64,000 nt of DNA, taken from contig OY821775.1 in assembly GCA_963682175.1 (NCBI GenBank), positions 28,766,053 to 28,830,052 of the forward strand, in the 5' to 3' direction. The position numbers and the translations under genes were made by a program. Below, piece by piece: positions 33,301-44,722 of this stretch. Below the pieces are notes generated by a model that searched no databases, was not told the DNA's origin, and saw nothing but the letters and a program-made list of their open reading frames with translations. How positions within the stretch are numbered: the stretch's first letter is position 1; each line of letters starts with the position of its first letter. The DNA is from Triglochin maritima. Its lineage: Eukaryota; Streptophyta; Magnoliopsida; Alismatales; Juncaginaceae.

Positions 33301-36300
33301 GAGAGTTAGAAGGATAAGGAGAGAGGGAACGAGTGAGAAGGAGAAGAGAAAGTGGATAAGAGGGAGAACGAGAGAGAATGAGAAAAGGAGAAGCGAGAGG
33401 ATGCGAGATGAGGAGAGAGAGAAAGAGAGAGAGAGGGACAAGAGGGAGAGGGCGGAGAGAGAAAGGAGAGTGGGAGAAGAAGGAGACGAAGAGAAGGAGA
33501 AGAGGGAAGAGGAGGGGAGAGGTGGAGAAGAAAAGAGAGACGGAGAGCGAGAATGAGAGATAGAGAAGGGAGAGATGAGAGTGGAGAAAAGAGGACAAGA
33601 AGAGTAGAGAGAGGAGGGGGGAGAGAGGAAGAGAAAAGAGTAGAGGGGAGAGATGGAAGAGAGGATAAAGAAGGGAAAGGGAGGGAAAAGGAGAAACGAG
33701 AGAAGTAGAGGGAGGAGAGAGGACGGAGAAGAAGGAAGAGAGAGAGCGAGAGATGGAGGGGAAGAAGGAGGGAGTGGAGAAGAGGATAAGAGGGAGATAG
33801 AGAATGAAGGAGAATAAGAGGGAAGAGGCGTGAGAGAAGGAGAGAGGGCACGAGAGAGGTAGAGAAGCGAGGGAAGGAGGAGAGAAGAGGAAGAGAGAGA
33901 AGGAAGAGAGGGGAAGTAGAGGGGAGAAAGGAGAAGATATATGGGGAGAAGGAGTGGGATAGAAGGAGAGAGAGCGAGAGACGGAGAAAGAGGAGGAGAA
34001 GGGAAAGAGGAGGATAGGGAAGGATAGGAAGAGGGAGAGAGAAGAAGAAGAGAGATGGATAAGAAGGGAGAGGAGAAGGAGAGGGAATCGGAGGGAGATA
34101 GAGATGAAGAGAGGGAGAAGAGAGAAGGAGAAGAGGGAAGAGTGGGAGAGAGGTAAAGGAGAGAAGAGAGAGGGGTAGAGAGGTAGTGCGAGAAATACAG
34201 AGGGAAGGAAGAGACGGAGAGAGAGAGAATGGAGAGGAGAGAGAAGGAGAGGGAGAAAAGGAGAAGGGAGAGAAAGCAGGAGAGAGGGAGATAAAGAGAG
34301 AGGGATAAGGAGAAGAGGGATAAAGGAGGGAGGGAGAGAAGAAAGAGAAAGACGGAGAAGGAGAGAGAAAATGAGAAGGGAGGAGGAGAAGGATAATGAG
34401 AACGAGAGAGGAGAGAGGAGGGAAGAGAGAGAAGAGGAGAGAAGGAGAGGAGAGGTAGGTAGAGAAGTCAAGGGGAAGAGAGAAGGGAGGGAGAGAGAGA
34501 GAAGGACAGAGACAGAGAAGAGAAAAGAGGGATAGGGATTGGGAGAGAAGAGAGAAGGACAGAGACAGAGAAGAGAAAGGAGGGATAGGGATTGGGAGAG
34601 AAGAGAGAAGGAGAATAGGAAACAAGTGAGAGAGATGGGAAGACAGAGGAGGGAGAAGAAGGGAGAGAGATCGAGAGGAGTAGAAGGAGTTAGTGGGGGA
34701 GGGGGATAAGAAGGAGAGGGGTAAGAGGGAGATAGAGAAGTAGAAAGAGGAGAGCAAGGATAAGAAGAGAGAGAGATAAGAAGAGCGAGAAGGAGAGAGG
34801 AGAGAGGGAGGGGAACGAGAGGGAGATGACGAGATAAAGAAGGGACGGTGAGAGAAAAGAGGAGACTAGAGGGGGAACGAGAGGAGACGGAGGGACAAGA
34901 GGAGAAGGAGAGAGAGAGAGAGAGCGGGAGAGAGAGAAGGAGAGGGGAGGAGAGAGTGGGAGGGGGAGAAGAGGGAGGGGACGAGAGGAGACGGAGGGAT
35001 GAGAGGAGAGAGAAGAGAAGTAGAGAGAGAGCGGAGGAGAGGAAGAGAGGGAGAAGAGGGGAGAGAGAGAAGAAGAAGAAGAAGGATAGAGGAGGAGAGG
35101 TTGAACGAGATAATGAGAAGAGGATAGAGAAGGAAAGGAGGAGGAGAGGGAATAGGGAAGGGAACGAGATAGAGAAGGGAGGGTAGAGATAGAGAGTGAG
35201 AGAGAGAAGGAGCGAGAGAGATAGAGGAGGGGAGACGAAACGGGAGAGGAGAGAGATAAGGAGAAAGAGAAGGGGAGAGGAGGAGAGAAAAAGGAGAAGG
35301 GAGTGAGTGATAAAAGAAAGATGAGGGAAGAGGATAGGAGAGAGGAGAAGAGGGAGAAGGGGAGAGGAGAAGGGAGAGAGAGAACGGGAAGAGGAGCAAT
35401 GAAGGGAAGGAGGAGATAGAGAGAGAAGGTGTCCCCCCTCCTTCTCATCCTCCCTCTACTCCTCTAGTTCCCTTCTCGTTATCCTCTCTCTTTTTCTCCT
35501 TCTCCCCCTCTCACTCCTCTCTTCCTTCTATCCATGTAAGGATAACGAGAGAAGGAGAGAGTAAGAGGGAGATATACGAGGAGAAGAGGGAAGAGGAGAG
35601 AGAGGGGAAAAGAGGGAAGAGAGTCAAGAAGAAGAAGAGAGAAGGAAGAGGGAGAGAGGACAGAATAGGGAAGGAGAGAGGAAACGAGAGAAGAGGAGAT
35701 AGATAAGGGTAGAGAGATAGAGAAGGGAGAACAGAGAGAGAAGGAGAGAGGAGATAGAGAATGGAGAGAAGGGAGAGAGGAGAGGGAAAAGGGGGAAGCG
35801 AGCGACAGAAGGAGAGGGAGAGAGGATAAAAAGAGAGTTAGAAGGATAAGGAGAGAGGGAACGAGTGAGAAGGAGAAGAGAAAGTGGATAAGAGGGAGAA
35901 CGAGAGAGAATGAGAAAAGGAGAAGCGAGAGGATGCGAGATGAGGAGAGAGAGAAAGAGAGAGAGAGGGACAAGAGGGAGAGGGCGGAGAGAGAAAGGAG
36001 AGTGGGAGAAGAAGGAGACGAAGAGAAGGAGAAGAGGGAAGAGGAGGGGAGAGGTGGAGAAGAAAAGAGAGACGGAGAGCGAGAATGAGAGATAGAGAAG
36101 GGAGAGATGAGAGTGGAGAAAAGAGGACAAGAAGAGTAGAGAGAGGAGGGGGGAGAGAGGAAGAGAAAAGAGTAGAGGGGAGAGATGGAAGAGAGGATAA
36201 AGAAGGGAAAGGGAGGGAAAAGGAGAAACGAGAGAAGTAGAGGGAGGAGAGAGGACGGAGAAGAAGGAAGAGAGAGAGCGAGAGATGGAGGGGAAGAAGG

Positions 36301-36570
36301 AGGGAGTGGAGAAGAGGATAAGAGGGAGATAGAGAATGAAGGAGAATAAGAGGGAAGAGGCGTGAGAGAAGGAGAGAGGGCACGAGAGAGGTAGAGAAGC
36401 GAGGGAAGGAGGAGAGAAGAGGAAGAGAGAGAAGGAAGAGAGGGGAAGTAGAGGGGAGAAAGGAGAAGATATATGGGGAGAAGGAGTGGGATAGAAGGAG
36501 AGAGAGCGAGAGACGGAGAGAGAGGAGGAGAAGGGAAAGAGCAGGATAGGGAAGGATAGGAAGAGGGAGA
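30359..36570. repeat. Near-identical run of satellite monomers
   Basis: Two complete monomers (30359-32895 and 32896-35427) and the first 1.1 kb of a third are almost base-for-base equal. They share private variants absent from most others: ctctttttctcc in the strand-switch block, gagagaggacagaatagg after it, and a shortened gagagaggataaaaagagag. The two complete monomers also share aacaagtgagagag in their second halves. This is the most recently homogenised part of the array. Confidence 0.8.
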
Positions 36571-36696
36571 GATAAGGAGAGAATTTTCGTTTCTAGAGAG
36601 AGAAGCTCTGGAGAAAAGGGAATCCTAGAGAGAGAAAGTTGAGGGGAGAGGAGGTGAGCATGGGAAGGCTTGGGGCTTCTCTTGCCTAGGCCTCCC

Positions 36697-36828
36697 ATGG
36701 CTGCCACGTCCACCGTCCGACCACCCCAGGTCGCCGGCCGGCCCACCACCAGCGACTCCGGCGTTCTGGCACCGCCGGACGGCGAGAGCTCCGGCGAGGA
36801 GAGAAGAGGAGAAGGAGAAGGAGAGTGA
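36697..36828 (+). CDS. Short proline-rich upstream frame in element C
   Basis: A 43-residue frame from ATG 36697 to TGA 36826-36828 reads VRPPQVAGRP, then APPDGESSGEE. It is a degenerate copy of the start of ORF1 (VRPPPVAGRP, then PPPDGENSGEE), about 180 bp upstream of it. It is either a duplicated remnant of the ORF1 N terminus or a small upstream frame. Protein expression is unproven. Confidence 0.3.
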   Translation: MAATSTVRPPQVAGRPTTSDSGVLAPPDGESSGEERRGEGEGE

Positions 36829-36841
36829 GAAGGAGAAGTGG

Positions 36842-38841
36842 ATGGGGGAGCAACCACCTTTGCCACCCCTGACTGCCGGGACTGCCGTCCGGCCACCCCC
36901 GGTCGCTGGCCGACCACCCATCACCGGCTCCGGCCTGCTGCCACCGCCGGACGGTGAGAACTCTGGCGAGGAGAGAAAGGGAGCAAATGAGAAGGACAAA
37001 GAGAAGGAACGTGAGGGAAGGCGAGAATGGCCGGAAAAGACTCCTCTAGCCAAGACTTGGGCGTCACTTTTCAGCTCCTCACCTCCCATGGCTGAGAAAC
37101 TTGCTTTCGTGCCACCGGTCGTTGAAGGGGGTGAAAGTTTCGGCCAATACAAGGTGAAGGAACTTGTGCAACAATGAGATATGATGTTGGTAGGGTGCTT
37201 GGTAGGATTCCGACCACACATGCCAACTCTCGAACAACATTTGAAACACATTTGGAAGATCAAAGGAGAGCTCTCCATCTTCCGCCGCCAACATGGGTAT
37301 TTTCTCATTCGTTTCTCCATTGTTGAGGACATGAAACTCCCACTAGAGGGTGGACCGTGGATGGTGAGGGGAGCCCCACTTGCCGTCCAACCTTGGTCAA
37401 GGATGTTGTGCATGCGACAAGAAAAGGTGACGGAGATACCCATTTGGGTGCGCTTGCCGGAACTTGAGCTGAAATTTTGGTCGTCGGAGCTCATCTCCAC
37501 CATTGCGAGTGTGCTTGGTAGGCCTATTACTCTTGATGAAGACACAAATCTCCGGAGGAGGCTAGGATTTGCTCGGGTGTGTGTCGAAATATGTGTCGGT
37601 TTTGACTACCCGAGAAAGGTGAAGATGAGGGATGAGGATGGGAACGTTGAAGAGGTGGAGGTGCAATACGAATGGAGACCAAAGTCATGCCCAAAGTGTG
37701 CCTCCTTTCGCCACTCGGGGTGAGGCTTGTGGCAAGAAGGCCACTCGACGCGAATGGCGGGAAGTTAGTGGAGCACAAGTGGCAAAGCCGCCGGTGAGGA
37801 AGGAAAATCCGAAAAAATAAGCCATATTAATGGACAAACAACACCCATCCGAGGTAGATGGGGATGAGGACGTGAAGAATGATGCGGGGGAGGAAGGGAA
37901 ATGCGAAGAATTGGTGGTGGTGGAGCTCGCCGGAGTTGCCGCCGGCCAGGCCACAGGAGGAGGAGGAGGAGGGGGAACGTGAGGGGTCATGTGTGCTAGG
38001 GGGGACAAGTTCTTCCATGGTTGTTGGAGGGAAAGCAAAAGGAGCCAATGAGGATTTGCCACATCAAAAGAAGAATGGAGAGGAAGCTTTGGCAGCCATG
38101 ACAGTCACTAGGGAGGCGCCACGTGGAGGGGAGAAGAGGCAAAAGGCTGTTTTTCTCTTTAGGGACCACAATGAGGATAAGGTTGGAAGAGAAATTCAAA
38201 TGCGTGGGGACCAAAGGCATGTGTGTGCACATGGGGACCATGGAGGAAAAAATGGGGACCATGGACCACATGGTGCACTTGGGGACCACGAATTTGAAAT
38301 GTGGAGGGAAGAGGAGTTTTCTTTGGGCTCTCATTTTGAAGGTGAAAATTTATGTGATGGGCCTTCCCTTGGGCTGAATCGTGGGCTACAATTTGGGCGC
38401 ATTGGACTACATAGGGGTCATGAAGAAGAGGGGGCAATTCAGGTGGAGAAACTTCATGGAGATACCGGGAGGGAGAAAGCTCGACTACGCTCCCCACCAC
38501 CCTCGATGGATCTAGATGAGATATCCCCTCAAGCTGGATTCCAAGGCGTTCGTGAGGCCGCGCTAAGGCAACAACGAGCAAAGATTGGGGAGCCAAGTAC
38601 ACCAATACGTGAGGACCTCACGCCGAGTGATATTGAGGAGGTTGCGATCTTTGGCCTTGACCATGCCGAGTATAAACGCCTGAGGGATAAGTTTGAAAGC
38701 ATGGACACAGACTACGAAGATCCAGAGGAGCCATGGAGCTATGGCTCGGGGAGTCAAGTCGTGAGAGGCTACCTTGGAAAAGACGAGACGAGTCAAAAGA
38801 AATCAAAGAAGAAGGAGAAGCGAAGGAAAGGGAGACGATGA
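36842..38841 (+). pseudogene. Element C ORF1 protein (Pro-rich N terminus, DUF4283, zinc knuckle), disrupted
   Basis: The frame starts at ATG 36842 with a proline-rich N terminus. It continues into a DUF4283-like region (VGFRPHMPTLEQHL, IPIWVRLPELELKFW, RRRLGFARVCVEI) and a zinc knuckle (CPKCASFRHSGEAC). The C-terminal half matches the element at 20307, including the basic tail. Lesions: TGA at 37175-37177 where relatives have Trp; one extra G at about 37719-37722 inside the knuckle; TAA at 37818-37820; and a length change in the GGA-rich tract near 37957-37980. The stop at 38839-38841 is followed directly by the 3' UTR; no ORF2 follows. Confidence 0.85.
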
Positions 38842-40434
38842 GTGAATGAGTGCTATACTCGAGACATAGGATCTAGGATCTGTTGTTAGATTAGCGCGAG
38901 TCGATGTAACGTTTAAATTTTCGCGATATGAACTGCTCAAGCTAGGGCAGTTCCTAGCACTCCATTGTATGCTTTTTTGCATGTACGTTTATTGAGGCAT
39001 CAATAAATTTAGCGGCTCTGCCGAGACCGCCCTTTTATTTCGCAAAAAAAGAAGAGAAGAAGAAGAGAGATGGATAAGAAGGGAGAGGAGAAGGAGAGGG
39101 AATCAGAGGGAGATAGAGATGAAGAGAGGGAGAAGAGAGAAGGAGAAGAGGGAAGAGTGGGAGAGAGGTAAAGGAGAGAAGAGAGAGGGGTAGAGAGGTA
39201 GTGTGAGAAATACAGAGGGAAGGAAGAGACGGAGAGAGAGAGAATGGAGAGGAGAGAGAAGGAGAGGGAGAAAAGGAGAAGGGAGAGAAAGCAGGAGAGA
39301 GGGATATAAAGAGAGAGGGATAAGGAGAAGAGGGATAAAGGAAGGAGGGAGAGAAGAAAGAGAAAGACGGAGAAGGAGAGAGAAAATGAGAAGGGAGGAG
39401 GAGAAGGATAATGAGAACGAGAGAGGAGAGAGGAGGGAAGAGAGAGAAGAGGAGAGAAGGAGAGGAGAGGTAGGTAGAGAAGTCAAGGAGAAGAGAGAAG
39501 GGAGGGAGAGAGAGAGAAGGACAGAGACAGAGAAGAGAAAAGAGGGATAGGGATTGGGAGAGAAGGACAGAGACAGAGAAGAGAAAGGAGGGATAGGAAT
39601 TGGGAGAGAAGAGAGAAGGAGAATAGGAAAGAGGTGAGAGAGATGGGAAGAGAGAGGAGGGAGAAGAAGGGAGAGAGATCGAGAGGAGTAGAAGGAGTTA
39701 GTGGGGGAGGGGGATACGAAGGAGAGGGGTAAGAGGGAGATAGAGAAGGAGAAAGAGGAGAGCAAGGATAAGAGGAGAGAGAGAGATAAGAAGAGCGAGA
39801 AGGAGAGAGGAGAGAGGGAGGGGAACGAGAGGGAGATGACGAGATAAAGAAGGGATGGTGAGAGAAAAGAGGAGACTAGAGGGGGAACGAGAGGAGACGG
39901 AGGGACAAGAGGAGAAGGAGAGAGAGAGCGGGAGAGAGAGAAGGAGAGGGGAGGAGAGAGAGGGAGGGGGAGAAGAGGGAGGGGACGAGAGGAGACGGAG
40001 GGATGAGAGGAGAGAGAAGAGAAGTAGAGAGAGAGCGGAGATGAGGAAGAGAGGGAGAAGAGGGGAGAGAGAGAAGAAGAAGAAGAAGGAGGATAGAGGA
40101 GGAGAGGTTGAACGAGAGAATGAGAAGAGGATAGAGAAGGAAAGGAGGAGGAGAGGGAATAGGGAAGGGAACGAGATAGAGAAGGGAGGGTAGAGATAGA
40201 GAGTGAGAGAGAGAAGGAGCGAGAGAGATAGAGGAGGAGAGACGAAACGGGAGAGGAGAGAGATAAGGAGAACGAGAAGGGGAGAGGAGGAGAGAAAAGG
40301 GAGAAGGGAGTGAGTGATAAAAGAAAGATGAGGGAAGAGGATAGGAGAGAGGAGAAGAGGGAGAAGGGGAGAGGAGAAGGGAGAGAGAGAACGGGAAGAG
40401 GAGCAATGAAGGGAAGGAGGAGATAGAGAGAGAA

Positions 40435-41507
40435 GGTGTCCCTCCTCCTTCTCATCCTCCCTCTACTCCTCTAGTTCCCTTCTCGTTATCCTCTCTCTTC
40501 TTCTCCTTCTCCCCCTCTCACTCCTCTCTTCCTTCTATCCATGTAAGGATAACGAGAGAAGGAGAGAGTAAGAGGGAGATATACGAGGAGAAGAGGGAAG
40601 AGGAGAGAGAGGGGAAAAGAGGGAAGAGAGTCAAGAAGAAGAAGAGGAAGAGGGAGAGAGAAGGAGAGAATAGGGAAGGAGAGAGGAAACGAGAGAAGAG
40701 GAGATAGATAAGGGTAGAGAGATAGAGAAGGGAGAGCAGAGAGAGAAGGAGAGAGGAGATAGAGAATGGAGAGAAGGGAGAGAGGAGAGGGAAAAAGGGG
40801 AAGCGAGCAACAGAAGGAGAGGGAGAGAGTAGAAGAAGAGAGAAGGAGAGAGGATAAGGAGAGAGTTAGAAGGACAAGGAGAGAGGGAACGAGTGAGAAG
40901 GAGAAGAGAAAGTGGATAAGAGGGAGAACGAGAGAGAATGAGAAAAGGAGAAACGAGAGGATGCGAGATGAGGAGAGAGAGAAAGAGAGAGAGAGGGACA
41001 AGAGGGAGAGGGCGGAGAGAGAAAGGAGAGTGGGAGAAGAAGGAGACGAAGAGAAGGAGAAGAGGGAAGAGGAGGGGAGAGGTGGAGAAGAAAAGAGAGA
41101 CGGAGAGCGAGAATGAGAGATAGAGAAGGGAGAGATGAGAGTGGAGAAAAGAGGACAAGAAGAGTAGAGAGAGAAGGAGGGGGGAGAGAAGGAAGAGAGG
41201 ATAAAGAAGGAAGAGAGGATAAAGAAGGGAAAGGGAGGGAAAAGGAGAAACGAGAGAAGTAGAGGGAGGAGAGAGGACGGAGAAGAAGGAAGAGAGTGAG
41301 CGAGAGATGGAGGGGAAGAAGGAGGGAGTGGAGAAGAGGATAAGAGGGAGAAAAGAAAAGACGGATAGGGATTGGGAGAGAAGAGAAGTAGAGAGAGAGT
41401 GGAAGTAGAGAGAGAGTGGAGGAGAGGGAGGGGACGAGAGGAGAGAGAAGAGAAGTAGAGAGAGAGTGGAGGAGAGGAAGAGAGGGAGAAGAGGGGAGAG
41501 AGAGAAG

Positions 41508-41539
<32 letters not shown>

Positions 41540-41880
41540 CAGAGGAGGAGAGGTTTAACGAGAGAATGAGAAGAGGATAGAGAAGGAAAGGAGGAGGAGA
41601 GGGAATAGGGAAGGGAACGAGATAGAGAAGGGAGGGTAGAGATAGAGAGTGAGAGAGAGAAGGAGCGAGAGAGATAGAGGAGGAGAGACGAAACAGGAGA
41701 GGAGAGAGATAAGGAGAAAGAGAAGGGGAGAGGAGGAGAGAAAAGGGAGAAGGGAGTGAGTGATAAAAGAAAGATGAGGGAAGAGGATAGGAGAGAGGAG
41801 AAGAGGGAGAAGGGGAGAGGAGAAGGGAGAGAGAGAACGGGAAGAGGAGCAATGAAGGGAAGGAGGAGATAGTGAGAGAA
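40435..41880. repeat. Shortened satellite monomer
   Basis: This monomer is 1446 bp. Near 41350 it passes from ataagagggaga, in the middle of the monomer, to gggatagggattggg, much further along. It then repeats gaagtagagagagagtgg before rejoining the normal order. About 1.1 kb net is missing. It also carries one of the longest GAA runs (41504-41537). Confidence 0.75.
41504..41537 (+). repeat. (GAA)n microsatellite
   Basis: About eleven GAA units lie at the monomer position where other copies have four to eight. The same slot is at about 1196-1220, 17096-17118, 27428-27450 and 44051-44077. It is a fast-evolving length marker inside the satellite. Confidence 0.85.
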
Positions 41881-44722
41881 GGTATCCCCCCTCCTTCTCA
41901 TCCTCCCTCTACTCCTCTAGTTCCCTTCTCGTTATCCTCTCTCTTCTCCTCCTTCTCCCCCTCTCACTCCTCTCTTCCTTCTATCCATGTAAGGATAACG
42001 AGAGAAGGAGAGAGTAAGAGGGAGATATACGAGGAGAAGAGGGAAGAGGAGAGAGAGGGGAAAAGAGGGAAGAGAGTCAAGAAGAAGAAGAGAGAAGGAA
42101 GAGGGAGAGAGAAGGAGAGAGGAAACGAGAGAAGAGGAGATAGATAAGGGTAGAGAGATAGAGAAGGGAGAGCAGAGAGAGAAGGAGAGAGGAGATAGAG
42201 AATGGATAGAAGGGAGAGAGGAGAGGGAAAAAGGGGAAGCGAGCGACAGAAGGAGAGGGAGAGAGTAGAAGAAGAGAGAAGGAGAGAGTTAGAAGGATAA
42301 GGAGAGAGGGAACGAGTGAGAAGGAGAAGAGAAAGTGGATAAGAGGGAGAACGAGAGAGAATGAGAAAAGGAGAAGCGAGATGAGGAGATGAGGAGAGAG
42401 AGAGAGAGAGAGAGAGAGGGACAAGAGGGAGAGGGCAGAGAGAGAAAGGAGAGTGGGAGAAGAAGGAGACCAAGAGAAGGAGAAGAGTGAAGAGGAGGGG
42501 AGAGGTGGAGAAGAAAAGAGAGACGAAGAGCGAGAATGAGAGATAGAGAAGGGAGAGATGAGAGTGGAGAAAAGAGGACAAGAAGAGTAGAGAGAGAAGG
42601 AGGGGGAGAGAGGAAGAGAAAAGAGTAGAGGGGAGAGAAGGAAGAGAGGATAAAGAAGGGAAAGGGAGGGAAAAGGAGAAACCAGAGAAGTAGAGGGAGG
42701 AGAGAGGACGGAGAAGAAGGAAGAGAGAGAGCGAGAGATGGAGGGGAAGAAGGAGGGAGTGGAGAAGAGGATAAGTGGGAGATAGAGAATGAAGGAGAAT
42801 AAGAGGGAAGAGGCGTGAGAGAAGGATAGAGGGCACGAGAGAGGTAGAGAAGCGAGGGAAGGAGGAGAGAAGAGGAAGAGAGAGAAGGAAGAGAGGGGAA
42901 GTAGAGGGGAGAAGGGAGAAGATATATGGGGAGAAGGAGTGGGATAGAAGGAGAGAGAGCGAGAGACGGAGAGAGAGGAGGAGAAGGGAAAGAGGAGGAT
43001 AGGGAAGGATAGGAAGAGGGAGAGAGAAGAAGAAGAGAGATGGATAAGAAGGGAGAGGAGAAGGAGAGGGAATCGGAGGGAGATAGAGATGAAGAGAGGG
43101 AGAAGAGAGAAGGAGAAGAGGGAAGAGTGGGAGAGAGTTAAAGGAGAGAAGAGAGAGGGGTAGAGAGGTAGTGTCAGAAATACAGAGGGAAGGAAGAGAC
43201 GGAGAGAGAGAGAATGGAGAGGAGAGAGAAGGAGAGGGAGAAAAGGAGAAGGGAGAGAAAGCAGGAGAGAGGGTGATAAAGAGAGAGGGATAAGGAGAAG
43301 AAGGATAAAGGAGGGAGGGAGAGAAGAAAGAGAAAGACGGAGAAGGAGAGAGAAAATGAGAAGGGAGAAGGGAGGAGGAGAAGGATAATGAGAACGAGAG
43401 AAGAGAGGAGGGAAGAGAGAGAAGAGTAGAGAAGGAGAGGAGAGGTTGGTAGAGAAGTCAAGGAGAAGAGAGAAGGGAGGGAGAGAGAGAGAAGGACAGA
43501 GACAGAGAAGAGAAAAGAGGGATAGGGATTGGGAGAGAAGAGAGAAGGACAGAGACAGAGAAGAGAAAAGAGGGATAGGGATTGGGAGAGAAGAGAGAAG
43601 GCAAATAGGAAAGAGGTGAGAGAGATGGGAAGAGAGAGGAGGGAGAAGAAGGGAGAGAGATCGAGAGGAGTAGAAGGAGTTAGTGGGGGAGGGGGATAAG
43701 AAGGAGAGGGGTAAGAGGGAGATAGAGAAGGAAAAAGAGGAGAGCAAGGATAAGAGGAGAGAGAGATAAGAAGAGCGAGAAGGAGAGAGGAGAGAGGGAG
43801 GGGAACGAGAGGGAGATGACGAGATAAAGAAGGGACGGTGAGAGAAAAGAGGAGACTAGAGGGGGAACGAGAGGAGACGGAGGGACAAGAGGAGAAGGAG
43901 AGAGAGCGGGAGAGAGAGAAGGAGAGGGGAGGAGAGAGAGGGAGGGGGAGAAGAGGGAGGGGACGAGAGGAGACGGAGGGATGAGAGGAGAGAGGAGAGA
44001 AGTAGAGAGAGAGCGGAGGAGAGGAAGAGAGGGAGAAGAGGGGAGAGAGAGAAGAAGAAGAAGAAGAAGAAGAAGAAGGATAGAGGAGGAGAGGTTGAAC
44101 GAGAGAATGAGAAGAGGATAGAGAAGGAAAGGAGGAGGAGAGGGAATGAGATAGAGAAGGGAGGGTAGAGATAGAGAGTGAGAGAGAGAAGGAGCGAGAG
44201 AGATAGAGGAGGAGAGACGAAACGGAGAGGAGAGAGATAAGGAGAAAGAAAAGGGGAGAGGAGGAGAGAAAAGGGAGAAGGGAGTGAGTGATTAAAGAAA
44301 GATGAGGGAAGAGGATAGGAGAGCGGAGAAGAGGGAGAAGGGGAGAGGAGAAGGGAGAGAGAGAACGGGAAGAGGAGCAATGAAGGGAAGGAGGAGATAG
44401 AGAGAGAAGGTGTCCCCCCTCCTTCTCATCCTCCCTCTACTCCTCTAGTTCCCTTCTCGTTATCCTCTCTCTTCTTCTCCTTCTCCCCCTCTCACTCCTC
44501 TCTTCCTTCTATCCATGTAAGGATAACGAGAGGAGAGAGTAAGAGGGAGATATACGAGGAGAAGAGGGAAGAGGAGAGAGAGGGGAAAAGAGGGAAGAGA
44601 GTCAAGAAGAAGAAGAGAGAAGGAAGAGGGAGAGAGAAGGAGAGAATAGGGAAGGAGAGAGGAAACGAGAGAAGAGGAGATAGATAAGGGTAGAGAGATA
44701 GAGAAGGGAGTGCAGAGAGAGA

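Larger units (their letters stand above)
21721..36570. repeat. Purine-strand satellite array, segment 3
   Basis: This is the longest uninterrupted stretch of satellite, with block starts at 24011, 27797, 30359, 32896 and 35428. Spacings are 3786, 2562, 2537 and 2532 bp. The segment opens with the right target-site copy of the preceding element and then the private variant gaatgaagagaagg. It ends near 36570 where element C begins. No gene is seen. Confidence 0.93.
36571..39050 (+). mobile_element. Element C: longer ORF1-only LINE-like retroelement
   Basis: A 2.48-kb insertion has a leader, a broken ORF1, a 3' UTR with AATAAA at 39002-39007, and a seven-A tail. It contains no endonuclease or reverse transcriptase. 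The leader shares gagagagaagctctgg with LINE A and LINE B. The last 1.4 kb matches the elements at 20307 and 44723. The target-site duplication is unclear: only about 6 bp of GA-rich overlap can be proposed. The design resembles mammalian HAL1 (ORF1-only L1), here with plant ORF1 domains. Confidence 0.85.
39051..44722. repeat. Purine-strand satellite array, segment 4
   Basis: Strand-switch blocks start at 40435, 41881 and 44409. The first spacing is only 1446 bp, the second 2528 bp. Variants at about 43170 (tagtgtcagaaatac), 43445 (gaggttggtagag) and 43597 (aaggcaaatagg) are shared with 22734, 22988 and 23195, linking this segment to segment 3. It ends at 44706-44722 with gggagtgcagagagaga, the left target-site copy of the next element. 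No gene is seen. Confidence 0.92.

Noticed and set aside
36571..39060. Clear target-site duplication around element C
   Set aside because: Only about 6 bp of GA-rich overlap can be proposed, indistinguishable from satellite background.
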